From the IMG/VR virus record IMGVR_UViG_3300042402_002425, positions 1-41,373 of that record: DNA of 41,373 nt. One strand, written 5' to 3'. The notes below the pieces were generated by a model. That model was given only the letters and a program-made list of their open reading frames with translations, did no database searches and was not told the DNA's origin. This document shows positions 1-6,597 of the stretch, piece after piece. Source of the DNA: a virus. Position numbers and translations under genes: made by a program. The stretch's first letter is position 1, and each line of letters starts with the position of its first letter.

Positions 1-127
1 CGTAGGTACTGGGCAAGTAGCCCAACACGTTCTTGCAGAGCTGCGCCGTCGGGCGCTGCCACATATTGTCTTCTCACGCTCGGCTGCGCCTATTGGCGAG
101 TCGGGCGTTTCTGTTTTGTACACGGAA
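1..127. repeat. Terminal direct repeat, left copy (circular junction)
   Basis: These 127 bases are identical to the last 127 of the window. Joining the ends restores one uninterrupted reading frame for the RmlD-like gene, so the repeat is best read as assembly overlap of a circular or circularly permuted molecule and not as a biological repeat. A length of 127 is also a common maximum k-mer in short-read assemblers, which supports an artefactual overlap. Confidence 0.95.
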
Positions 128-835
128 ACAACCCTACCCGACTTGCTCAGGGAGCACAAGGTGACGAGTGTCATCAACTGCGCGGCGCAGCGGGACATCG
201 TTGCCTGCGAGAAAGATCCAGGGTCGGCGGTCACGGCGAACGTCGTGTTGCCAACGATCATTGGCCAGCACGTCCGTCAGGTGTACATCAGCACCGACTA
301 TGTGTTTGACCGCAACGAAGAGTGCCGCCCACTCACGGAGTTCACCGAGAGCAAGGGAGCACTTAGCATCTACGGCACCACCAAGTGGAAGGGTGAGCAG
401 ATGGTGCTTGCCAACAACGGTGTCGTGGCACGGATCAGCAGTCCATGGGGGCTGTATCCGTCGCCGTTCAAGCCACACTTCGCTGACTTTGCGATCATGA
501 GTCCAAACACACTAGACCTACCGAATGACCAACACTTCAACCCAACGTACCTCCCCGATGTGGTCGGCACGATGGTGGATTTGGCAATCGACGAGCAGTA
601 CAACGGCATCTACCACTTGGTCTCCAGCGGCAAGACGGACTGGGCAGCCTTTGCTCAGATTGCTCGCAGGTTCCGCAAGAATAAGCAGAAGGTCACTGGC
701 TCCGCTCGCAACGACAAGACGCGACCGAGGCATGGTGCGTTGGTAAACGGCAGGCTCCTACCGTTCCGACATTGGATGATTGCTATGGAAGAATATTGCA
801 GAGGCCAGTTGGCTGAAGAAAGGATCAAGCGATGA
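2..835 (+). CDS. RmlD-like dTDP-4-dehydrorhamnose reductase / SDR sugar reductase (3' part; gene crosses the junction)
   Basis: This is the main part of a 281-residue protein whose ATG is at 41236; base 2 begins codon 5. It is an extended short-chain dehydrogenase/reductase of the RmlD type, which uses NAD(P)H to reduce a nucleotide-linked 4-keto sugar. Seen: a Rossmann start (MIGVVGTGQVAQ), the STDYVFD motif at residues 101-107, and the catalytic YxxxK pair Y128/K132. The length is close to the usual 280-300 residues of RmlD. The stop overlaps the next start (ATGA), so it is coupled to the epimerase gene. The exact substrate cannot be told from sequence; rhamnose or another deoxysugar is possible. 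No glucose-1-phosphate thymidylyltransferase (RmlA) or classical RmlB is seen, so precursors may come from the host. Confidence 0.85.
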   Translation, partial: VGTGQVAQHVLAELRRRALPHIVFSRSAAPIGESGVSVLYTETTLPDLLREHKVTSVINCAAQRDIVACEKDPGSAVTANVVLPTIIGQHVRQVYISTDYVFDRNEECRPLTEFTESKGALSIYGTTKWKGEQMVLANNGVVARISSPWGLYPSPFKPHFADFAIMSPNTLDLPNDQHFNPTYLPDVVGTMVDLAIDEQYNGIYHLVSSGKTDWAAFAQIARRFRKNKQKVTGSARNDKTRPRHGALVNGRLLPFRHWMIAMEEYCRGQLAEERIKR

Positions 836-1791
836 AAGCACTGATCGTTGGACATCGTGGCTACCTAGGGCCACTCGTCGTCAAGCACCTCAAGCGTGGC
901 GGCGTCACCGTCCACGGTCTGGATGAGGACTGGTACACCGAGACCCTCAACGGGCTGAAGGGCGAGCACGTGCCACACAGCGAGCGCAACGGGTTGGATG
1001 CTCGGCTGGTCGACCTTGACCCGCTCGGCTCTTACGATGTGATTGTCTGGCTGGCTGCTGTCTCCAACGACCCGCTGGGCGAACTCAATGTCCTAGACAC
1101 GCAGTGGTCTAACTACGAGCAGCCGATGCTCCAGGCGAAGCGGTTCTGGCACGAGAACCCATCGGGCAAGTTCATCTACATCTCGTCGGCATCCGTCTAC
1201 GGAGCTGGTGAAACCCAACCATCTACGGAGTTGTCGCCAGTCAACCCGCTCTCTGCCTATGGTCGCACCAAGGCGGCGATGGATGCGTGGCTGCTGGGGC
1301 AGGAGCACCACCCGTGGGTGTCCTTGCGCCTTGGTACGCTCTGGGGTGAGTCGCCCAATATGCGCCGAGACCTTGTGGTCAACGCCTTTGTCTGGGAAGC
1401 AATCCACAACGGCGTGATCAAACCAGCGTCGGATGCTCGGCGTCCGATCCTTAACGTGGACGACGCGGCGTGGTGCATTGCCCTTGCCGCCCTTAGCCCA
1501 GCCGTTCGTGGTATCCTCAACGTCTGCTCCGAGAACATCACGGTCTATGACCTAGCCAGTCGAGTTGGCGATGCGCTCGGTGTTCGTGTAGAGTACGGTA
1601 GTGGCGACGGCGACCGCCGTGATTACCACATGGACAATGCGCGAGCGTTGTACAACTTGGAGATTAGGGAGGGCGAGTTGAAGACGACACACAATCCAGA
1701 CAACCTCTGGCGCGTAGATAACTGCTTGCGCCGCTACGATGGCTACCTGCCAACGCGCACGGATATGTACAGGAAGTTGCTAGGCGAATGA
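832..1791 (+). CDS. NAD-dependent sugar epimerase/dehydratase (extended SDR)
   Basis: 319 residues, similar to nucleotide-sugar epimerases and dehydratases of the GalE/WcaG type. Seen: glycine-rich dinucleotide loop GHRGYLG near residue 7, a serine-rich strand FIYISSASVYG before the active site, and the catalytic YxxxK in SAYGRTK. The later part (RPILNVDDAAWCI, GILNVCSENITVYDLASRVGDAL) matches the conserved substrate half of extended SDRs. The start overlaps the upstream RmlD-like stop (ATGA), and its own stop overlaps the next gene, so the three are translationally coupled. The likely role is to modify a nucleotide sugar for phage or host surface glycan. Substrate unknown. Confidence 0.85.
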   Translation: MKALIVGHRGYLGPLVVKHLKRGGVTVHGLDEDWYTETLNGLKGEHVPHSERNGLDARLVDLDPLGSYDVIVWLAAVSNDPLGELNVLDTQWSNYEQPMLQAKRFWHENPSGKFIYISSASVYGAGETQPSTELSPVNPLSAYGRTKAAMDAWLLGQEHHPWVSLRLGTLWGESPNMRRDLVVNAFVWEAIHNGVIKPASDARRPILNVDDAAWCIALAALSPAVRGILNVCSENITVYDLASRVGDALGVRVEYGSGDGDRRDYHMDNARALYNLEIREGELKTTHNPDNLWRVDNCLRRYDGYLPTRTDMYRKLLGE

Positions 1792-2462
1792 ACGTCTCGC
1801 AGGTTCTTGATGTCGCGCTGAAGGCAAAGGCTGAGGTCGGTCGACCATCGGCTCGCCGTTGGCGCGGCTCACTCCTTGGGGCGTGTGTCCGCCAGCAATG
1901 GTACAACGCCGAGAAGGTAGAGCCAAGCAACCCATTCCCCGACAGCCTGTACCGCGTCTTTGAGCGCGGCCACGTTGTTGCCGAAGTCCTTAACCGAGCT
2001 GGGCGGGAAGCCGAGCGGCTCGGTCTGCTGGAGTCCTTCCGAGAGGAAGTGCCGCTAGTCTGGGACGAGTACAATTTCTCTGGCAACGCCGACGCGGTAG
2101 TCCTACGAAAGGATGGCATCAATGAGGTCTGGGAGTACAAGTCGATCAACAGCCGTGGGATGCAGTACCTCAAGGGCGTCAAGCCAGAGCACGCAATCCA
2201 GGCGTCCATCTATGCACATATCTTGGAGTTGCAGACGGGTGACCCGCACGAAGCCCGTGTGGTCTATGTCGCCGCCGACAACTTCCAGATTGTGGAGTTC
2301 ACGCTGGACAGGGCGTGGCGCGATAGAGCTATGAGGGTTCTTCGTGTGCTACAATACTTTGGTGAACGGAAGCCGCCCCGTTTGCCGTCCCGCAAGGGGA
2401 AGGATATGAAGGCGGAGTGGCCCTGCAAGGGCTGCCAGTGGTTGAAGGAGTGTAGAGGATGA
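1788..2462 (+). CDS. Cas4/RecB-like PD-(D/E)XK exonuclease with Fe-S cysteines
   Basis: 224 residues. The nuclease core is visible as GNADAVV (metal-binding Asp) followed by EVWEYKSI (E-x-K) and then HAIQASIYAHIL, the usual Q-x-x-x-Y helix of RecB-family nucleases. Four cysteines, C33 near the N-terminus and C213, C216 and C222 at the C-terminus, are placed as in Cas4/AddB-type nucleases that hold a 4Fe-4S cluster. It sits directly before an ERF annealing protein and an SSB-like protein with 4-base overlaps, the classic nuclease plus annealase pair of a phage recombination module. It probably resects dsDNA ends to expose single strands. No cas genes or CRISPR array are in the genome. Confidence 0.85.
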   Translation: MNVSQVLDVALKAKAEVGRPSARRWRGSLLGACVRQQWYNAEKVEPSNPFPDSLYRVFERGHVVAEVLNRAGREAERLGLLESFREEVPLVWDEYNFSGNADAVVLRKDGINEVWEYKSINSRGMQYLKGVKPEHAIQASIYAHILELQTGDPHEARVVYVAADNFQIVEFTLDRAWRDRAMRVLRVLQYFGERKPPRLPSRKGKDMKAEWPCKGCQWLKECRG

Positions 2463-2974
2463 CGCAGCCAATCAAACTCGCGGCGAAGATCGCCAAGGTT
2501 ATGGAAGCGGTCGGGTACGTTGCCAAGACGGGAACGAACTCGGCGCAGGGATACAAGTTCGTGCAGGCATCGGCAGTTGCCGACAAGGTGCGCGAGCAGT
2601 TGTCAAAGCTGAGCGTCTCGATGACGCCAACCAACATTGATGTGATCAGCGAAGGGGTTACCCCTAGCGGCAAGCAGGCGCTGCTGACGCTCCGCTTCAC
2701 ATGGACGCTGACGGATGGCGAGACGGGGGAGACCCTCTCGTTCCAGTCCATCGGCACGGGTGCTGACTCAGGCGACAAGGCGGCGTACAAGGCTGCCACT
2801 GGAGCATTGAAGTACGCGCTGCTCACTGGCTTCCTCATCCCAACGGGTGATGACCCAGAGGCTGACATCGCAACCGACAAGGTTTCGTCGGCGGCGAAGG
2901 CGTTGTTTGGGGATCAGGAGCGAGTGGCTCCAGCTCCAGCGAAGAAGGTTGAAGTAGGGGAGTTTGATTTCTAA
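2459..2974 (+). CDS. erf: ERF-family single-strand annealing protein
   Basis: 171 residues. The central block GTGADSGDKAAYKAATGA followed by LKYALL is the hallmark of the ERF superfamily of phage recombinases, which anneal complementary single strands during recombination and genome circularisation. The N-terminal part (IAKVMEAVGYVAKTGTN then YKFVQASAVADKVRE) also fits. The C-terminal tail is acidic and ends in EFDF, like tails that contact other replication proteins. The start overlaps the upstream Cas4-like nuclease gene (ATGA) and its stop overlaps the SSB-like gene (TAATG). Confidence 0.92.
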   Translation: MTQPIKLAAKIAKVMEAVGYVAKTGTNSAQGYKFVQASAVADKVREQLSKLSVSMTPTNIDVISEGVTPSGKQALLTLRFTWTLTDGETGETLSFQSIGTGADSGDKAAYKAATGALKYALLTGFLIPTGDDPEADIATDKVSSAAKALFGDQERVAPAPAKKVEVGEFDF

Positions 2975-3390
2975 TGACTGAGAACAAGCGCGGCCCACAG
3001 GTCGCAGTTGACGTATGGCTTTCTGACAAGAAGGAGCCGAAGGAGAAGACGTTCCAGAGCGGAACGACTGCCATCGAGTTCTTCGCCAGCCGTAGCACGG
3101 AAGAGTACACCACATGGCGTGCGCTTCCGAAGGAAGGCAAGCCAGAGGCTCCAGCCAACAAGTATGTCTATGTGACGCTCACCGTCTTTGACAAGAAGAC
3201 ACAGGAGCATCTCTACAAGATTTACTACAAGGTGCAGGAAGCCCGCGCAAAGAATCCAAACGAGAAGCGACCGAACCTGCACGTTACGGGCGAGCTGCGC
3301 AACGCTCGCATCTATGATGGCAAGTCATACGAGGACATCACCGTCCGCGACTGCTCGCCATTGATCTGGACTCCTGCGGAGCAGGCGTGA
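2974..3390 (+). CDS. Putative single-stranded DNA-binding protein
   Basis: 138 residues with no unambiguous motif. The segment YVYVTLTVFDKKTQEHLYKI followed by LHVTGELRNARIYDGKSYED resembles the OB-fold strands of SSB proteins, whose typical central strand reads V-x-V-x-G-x-L. It has no acidic SSB tail. Position supports the call: it follows ERF directly, and nuclease-annealase-SSB is a common phage order. Starts at the ATG of a TAATG overlap; its stop overlaps the GTG start of the next gene. Confidence 0.5.
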   Translation: MTENKRGPQVAVDVWLSDKKEPKEKTFQSGTTAIEFFASRSTEEYTTWRALPKEGKPEAPANKYVYVTLTVFDKKTQEHLYKIYYKVQEARAKNPNEKRPNLHVTGELRNARIYDGKSYEDITVRDCSPLIWTPAEQA

Positions 3391-3617
3391 TCTCCACGCC
3401 AGAGAGCGCAGTAGCAGCCGCTACCTGTGCGCTGGCGCGTATCTCGACATTCAAGTCTCAGGGTCAGCACAACGAAGGCTGCTCGTTCTGCAAGATTGAC
3501 CCAAGAGACCTCTGCCGAATGGTGGCTGAGTTCATGGACAACTCCGCGAACACGGCTGCCATTCGGCTCTACGAAAACAGCACGTCACAGAAACTGATGG
3601 AGTCAATGTGGCAGTAA
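3387..3617 (+). CDS. Small protein with Cys/His cluster, unknown function
   Basis: 76 residues, GTG start overlapping the upstream stop (GTGA). It contains HNEGCSFCKIDPRDLC, a Cys/His cluster that could bind zinc. I do not recognise a family. It is tightly packed in the recombination operon and overlaps the next gene by 10 bases. Confidence 0.6.
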   Translation: MISTPESAVAAATCALARISTFKSQGQHNEGCSFCKIDPRDLCRMVAEFMDNSANTAAIRLYENSTSQKLMESMWQ

Positions 3618-3796
3618 AGAAGCAAACAAAGCCAGAGGGGAGGAAGGCCGCAGTGTGGCTGAGTCCTGTCTGCTCTGAGTGCGCCACGGACATTGAGAAA
3701 GAAGGCGACGCAATGAAGGTGAAGCTCATCTTCTGGGTTCCAGAAGGTAGGCGCACAGGTTGGCGTTGGCAGCATCGAGTATGTCCGAAGAGATAA
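3608..3796 (+). CDS. Small putative zinc-ribbon protein
   Basis: 62 residues, GTG start just inside the previous gene. A CSEC pair near residue 22 and a later HRVC could form a CxxC...HxxC zinc site; the rest is basic. Function not recognised. It overlaps the next gene, whose ATG is at 3781. Confidence 0.5.
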   Translation: MAVKKQTKPEGRKAAVWLSPVCSECATDIEKEGDAMKVKLIFWVPEGRRTGWRWQHRVCPKR

Positions 3797-4077
3797 GACG
3801 CGACGGTCGCTTCCTGGATGACAACCTAGAGTTGATCCAGAAAGAGGATGTCTGCTGGGCTGCGGATACCAAGATGTTCCGCGTCTGGGCATTCCTCTCT
3901 CGTCGCTACCTTGACGAAGGTATCAAGCCACCAGAAGGTTGGTTCTTTTTGAGGGAGACGATTGAGAACAGGGTTCTCAACAAGCAGTTGCTTGAGGCTG
4001 GAGCCATAGAGTTGGGCGAGAAGGTCAACCTAGGCGACGGTCGCAGAGCACAGACAGCGAGGTTACTCCGTGGGTAA
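3781..4077 (+). CDS. Hypothetical protein
   Basis: 98 residues when started at ATG 3781 (MSEEIRRDGRFLDD); a TTG at 3760 is an upstream alternative. Mixed helical, charged protein with the segment KPPEGWFFLRETIENRVLNK. No family recognised. It lies between the recombination genes and a nuclease and overlaps the next GTG start at 4070. Confidence 0.6.
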   Translation: MSEEIRRDGRFLDDNLELIQKEDVCWAADTKMFRVWAFLSRRYLDEGIKPPEGWFFLRETIENRVLNKQLLEAGAIELGEKVNLGDGRRAQTARLLRG

Positions 4078-4441
4078 GATGAAAGACCTAGCCATTGACG
4101 AGGCAAACAGGGAGCGGTCAGTTCGTGGCAAGCGTGCGCGTCAGCGCGGCAATGCCTTTGAGCGTGAGGTCGCCACTCGACTGAACGGACAACGCACTGG
4201 GATGTACGGCGGCAAAGACGACGTGCAGGCTGGCGTGTTTGTGGTGCAGTGCAAGGTTGGCCTCTCCTATCCAGAGCGTCTGGATAAGTGGCTTCGTGAA
4301 CTGAAGCCAAAGGCTGGGCAGTTGCCTATCCTTGTGGTGGGAGATTCCCCTGGTGCTGGCACACGGCGCAGGGCATTGGCGGTCGTCGATTTTGACGACT
4401 TTGTAGCGTGGTTTGGAAGGGTGGAAACAAGTGAGCTTTGA
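4070..4441 (+). CDS. PD-(D/E)XK nuclease, Holliday-junction-resolvase-like
   Basis: 123 residues, GTG start. Seen: a conserved N-terminal glutamate helix (RQRGNAFEREVATRLNG), then GMYGGKDDVQAGVFVVQCKV, which fits the D-x(n)-Q/E-x-K metal-binding core of Hjc-like resolvases and related endonucleases, where Gln can replace Glu. The C-terminus (ALAVVDFDDFVAWFG) is typical of this fold. It may cut branched DNA made by the recombination module before packaging. Other PD-(D/E)XK roles cannot be excluded. Confidence 0.65.
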   Translation: MGKMKDLAIDEANRERSVRGKRARQRGNAFEREVATRLNGQRTGMYGGKDDVQAGVFVVQCKVGLSYPERLDKWLRELKPKAGQLPILVVGDSPGAGTRRRALAVVDFDDFVAWFGRVETSEL

Positions 4442-4976
4442 ACCGTCGATCATTAAGGGAAGCGTTCATACGGATGCACGCGGGTTCTTTACCGAAGTCC
4501 TCAAGGACTTTGGCTTCCGACAGATCAATATGAGTTGGTCAAAGAAGGGAACGGTGCGCGGCATCCACGCCCAGCGTCAGATGTCTAAGGCTATGTGGCT
4601 CTCATCTGGCAAGGCAACCATCTTTGCAGTCAACCTTGATCCAGCGTCGGCGCTCTTTGGCAAGACGATTGCTGAGGAGATGACCGCTGGCGACGGCAAG
4701 GTGTTCTACGCTCCGTGGTGGTGGGGTCGCGGCTTCATCGCCCACGAAGATACCAGCGTGGTCTACGCCACGACGGATGTCTACCGACCAGAGCACGAGA
4801 TTGCCGTTCGCTACACATCAATCCCAGAGGTTGATGCCATCGTAAAGGCAACCTCCCTGAACCTTATCGTGAGCGAGAAGGATCAGTCGGCAAATGTCTT
4901 TGGCATCATGGACACGATCAAGGCGCTCCAGGAGTGGAAGCGCGTTGGCGATGAGATTGCGTTCGACGAAGAGTGA
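4431..4976 (+). CDS. RmlC-like dTDP-sugar 3,5-epimerase (cupin)
   Basis: 181 residues from GTG 4431, chosen because GGTGG lies at good distance; a TTG at 4413 is possible. The pattern DARGFFTEVL, QINMSWSKKGTVRGIHAQ, MSKAMWLSSGKATIFAVNLD and SALFG follows the RmlC cupin signature (D-x-RG-x-F-x-E, Q-x-N-x-S, RG-x-H-x-Q, K, S-x-x-FG). The catalytic His of RG-x-H is kept. The family inverts C3/C5 of dTDP-4-keto-6-deoxy-glucose, the substrate step just before RmlD. With the RmlD-like and epimerase genes 3.6 kb upstream this makes a partial deoxysugar pathway. Some residues are unusual (HAQ where HYQ or HFQ is common), so another cupin isomerase is possible. Confidence 0.8.
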   Translation: MSFEPSIIKGSVHTDARGFFTEVLKDFGFRQINMSWSKKGTVRGIHAQRQMSKAMWLSSGKATIFAVNLDPASALFGKTIAEEMTAGDGKVFYAPWWWGRGFIAHEDTSVVYATTDVYRPEHEIAVRYTSIPEVDAIVKATSLNLIVSEKDQSANVFGIMDTIKALQEWKRVGDEIAFDEE

Positions 4977-5140
4977 GCGTCTCATATAGGAAGAAGAAGC
5001 CCGACGCGCTAAGTGTCTCTCAGCTCTGGCTTCAGGTCTATTCCATTATCTTGTCGGCGTTAGAGAACACGCCAAACAAGGAATCCATTGCCGCTAACGC
5101 GGCCAATGCAATCGTAAAGGAGATTGATCTTGGCGACTGA
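4973..5140 (+). CDS. Small hypothetical protein
   Basis: 55 residues, GTG start overlapping the stop of the RmlC-like gene (GTGA). It begins MSVSYRKKKPDALSVSQLW and ends KEIDLGD. The last codons contain the AGGAG used as ribosome site by the next gene. No family recognised; support is tight packing and an open frame filling an otherwise empty gap. Confidence 0.55.
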   Translation: MSVSYRKKKPDALSVSQLWLQVYSIILSALENTPNKESIAANAANAIVKEIDLGD

Positions 5141-5333
5141 ACCATTGGAAAAGGAAGAGTACACGGCAACGCAGGTAATCCGTCAGTTCATCACTTCGCC
5201 AGCCACTAGCCCGTCAACACGGATCACGCTGCTTTACGGAGCTGCTGCCGCGCTTGGCTCGCTTGCCCCGTTCCCTTTCGGTGCGATGGCGGCGTTCACC
5301 ATTGCCATCCTTGCCGCTGACCGTAAAAAGTGA
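5130..5333 (+). CDS. Small membrane protein
   Basis: 67 residues from TTG 5130, which sits seven bases after AGGAG at 5118-5122; the TTG at 5124 is too close to it. The C-terminal half (LLYGAAAALGSLAPFPFGAM then AAFTIAILAADRKK) is one long hydrophobic segment ending in a positive tail, so an inner-membrane protein is likely. A holin-like or exclusion role is possible but unsupported. Confidence 0.55.
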   Translation: MATEPLEKEEYTATQVIRQFITSPATSPSTRITLLYGAAAALGSLAPFPFGAMAAFTIAILAADRKK

Positions 5334-5539
5334 ACTCTGGACTTGAATGTCTGACCTGCAAAGGCGACATCAAGCCATCACGCAAGAAGCCGTATCGGTT
5401 GCAAGAGTATAGCCTTCGATTGTACGAGTGCTTGAAGTGCAACAGGAAGATGGCAGTTGCGTCGTTTGTTGTCGGCAAGAACAAGGCCAGATGGATGGAG
5501 AGGATATATGAAGAACACACCGAAGACCCAGGACTTTGA
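5330..5539 (+). CDS. Zinc-ribbon protein
   Basis: 69 residues, GTG start overlapping the upstream stop. Two CxxC knuckles (CLTC near residue 7, CLKC near residue 34) spaced as in zinc ribbons, with basic residues between them, suggest a small nucleic-acid-binding protein. It overlaps the following gene's start at 5508. Confidence 0.6.
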   Translation: MNSGLECLTCKGDIKPSRKKPYRLQEYSLRLYECLKCNRKMAVASFVVGKNKARWMERIYEEHTEDPGL

Positions 5540-5879
5540 GCAATACTTTACTACCCTCTACGACGAAGCCAAGGGCATCCTTGTAGAGCGACAGCGACAG
5601 TACGGCCCAGCGAACATTGAGTCGCTCGGCGTACCAGGTGTGTTCTCCCGCATGAGCGACGACAAGATGAGTCGCGTGAAGAAAGCTCTCAACGGTTCGG
5701 TAGTCAAGGGGCGCGTCGTCCTCTCCGATGCGTCCCTTGCCGAACTCCAGCACCCGTCGGTACGGGATGCTCTCATTGACTCAGCCAACTACGCGCTGAT
5801 TCTCCTTAGCCTCATCGATGGGCAGTGGTCGCATCTTCAGATCGACTACGACAACCCCAACGATGGCCCAGGGTATTGA
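5508..5879 (+). CDS. DUF1599-like protein (nucleotide modification associated domain 1)
   Basis: 123 residues from ATG 5508 (MKNTPKTQDFEQYF). The pattern F-x-x-YF-x-x-L-YDEAKGIL, QRQYGPANI, GVFSRMSDDKMSRVKKAL and VRDALIDSANYALILLSLI closely follows what I remember of DUF1599 (PF07659), a small all-alpha phage/bacterial domain linked by others to modified-base biosynthesis. Acidic residues in the first and last helices could bind metal and nucleotide, as in MazG-like folds. There is no thymidylate synthase or base hydroxylase nearby, so a modified genome is not shown here. Confidence 0.65.
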   Translation: MKNTPKTQDFEQYFTTLYDEAKGILVERQRQYGPANIESLGVPGVFSRMSDDKMSRVKKALNGSVVKGRVVLSDASLAELQHPSVRDALIDSANYALILLSLIDGQWSHLQIDYDNPNDGPGY

Positions 5880-6081
5880 TCTAGACTCTCTGGAGCAGGC
5901 ACTAGGATCGCTCCAGAGGGATTTAGGGGCCACGGAGAGCGCGATTGCTACGATGGGTAGTGTCCTACCCCTATTATCCCCACACGAGCGGCAGATCGCC
6001 GCTGTCGGGGTTCACCTTGCATTGGAGTTAATCCGCCGTGAGCGAGCAGGATCAAGAAATCAGGGAACTATTCCGCGCTAA
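5863..6081 (+). CDS. Small hypothetical helical protein
   Basis: 72 residues from ATG 5863, overlapping the DUF1599-like gene by 17 bases. It begins MAQGIDLDSLEQALGSLQRD and is predicted helical with heptad-like leucines. No family recognised. It overlaps the next gene by 44 bases. Confidence 0.5.
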   Translation: MAQGIDLDSLEQALGSLQRDLGATESAIATMGSVLPLLSPHERQIAAVGVHLALELIRRERAGSRNQGTIPR

Positions 6082-6244
6082 GGCCATCGCGGAAGGTAAG
6101 TCCCTGCGCCAGTGGTGTCGGGATAACGGCATCATCTACGAGACCCTTGTCGGTCGAGAGATCCCCTCTGACCTGCCGCTCTCCGCTATGCACGACCACG
6201 CTGGCAAATACTTTGGTAGCTGCCCAGCCTGCGAAAAGGAATGA
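6038..6244 (+). CDS. Small putative DNA-binding protein, last gene of the rightward unit
   Basis: 68 residues, GTG start. ELFRAKAIAEGKSLRQWCRD could form a short helix-turn-helix and the C-terminus ends in SCPACEKE, a CxxC pair. Function unknown. The stop lies on the edge of the hairpin at 6243-6274, so this is the end of the rightward transcript. Confidence 0.55.
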   Translation: MSEQDQEIRELFRAKAIAEGKSLRQWCRDNGIIYETLVGREIPSDLPLSAMHDHAGKYFGSCPACEKE

Positions 6245-6274
6245 CCCCCACCTGTCATGCCACAGATGGGGGTC
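6243..6274. terminator. Hairpin between converging transcription units
   Basis: Arms GACCCCCACCTGT (6243-6255) and ACAGATGGGGGTC (6262-6274) pair over 13 positions with one mismatch and a 6-base loop. It lies exactly where the rightward and leftward units meet, so it probably ends transcription from both sides. No T-tract follows on either strand, as in the hairpin-only terminators common in actinobacteria. Confidence 0.65.
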
Positions 6275-6311
6275 GGAGTTCGGGCAGGGGGGCCACCCGA
6301 TCTACTGCATA

Positions 6312-6596
6312 TTACTCCTCAGATAGAAGATCGTCAAGTTTGCCAAGTCGGATGTAGACAGGCGTGTTCACACCGACGTATGCGCCGACGATGTTGAACT
6401 CGAAGTACTCCTCTGCCTCTGAGTAGTGGTCGCAATCCGAGTCCTCAACAAGGGCATCCTCACAGTTCTCAGCAAACTCCTCGGCTAACTTCTTGATGAT
6501 CTTGTCTTGGTCGTAGACCACAACGTCATGGTTGAACTGTCGACCAATCCCCACTACGCAGTCATCGAATCCGTCTGCTTTCAATCCCTCAAACAT
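6312..6596 (-). CDS. Hypothetical acidic protein, last gene of the leftward unit
   Basis: 94 residues from the ATG at 6596, which follows AAGGAG; a longer frame upstream is open but runs into the helicase gene. Acidic, helical protein (KKLAEEFAENCEDALVEDSD) with a beta-rich end (NIVGAYVGVNTPVYIRLG). No family recognised. It starts two bases after the helicase stop, so it is co-translated with it. Confidence 0.6.
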   Translation of the reverse strand: MFEGLKADGFDDCVVGIGRQFNHDVVVYDQDKIIKKLAEEFAENCEDALVEDSDCDHYSEAEEYFEFNIVGAYVGVNTPVYIRLGKLDDLLSEE

Positions 6597-6597
6597 C

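Noticed and set aside
1788-2462. Cas4-like gene as part of a CRISPR system
   Set aside because: No cas1, cas2, effector or array is seen; its partner is an ERF annealing gene, so it belongs to phage recombination.
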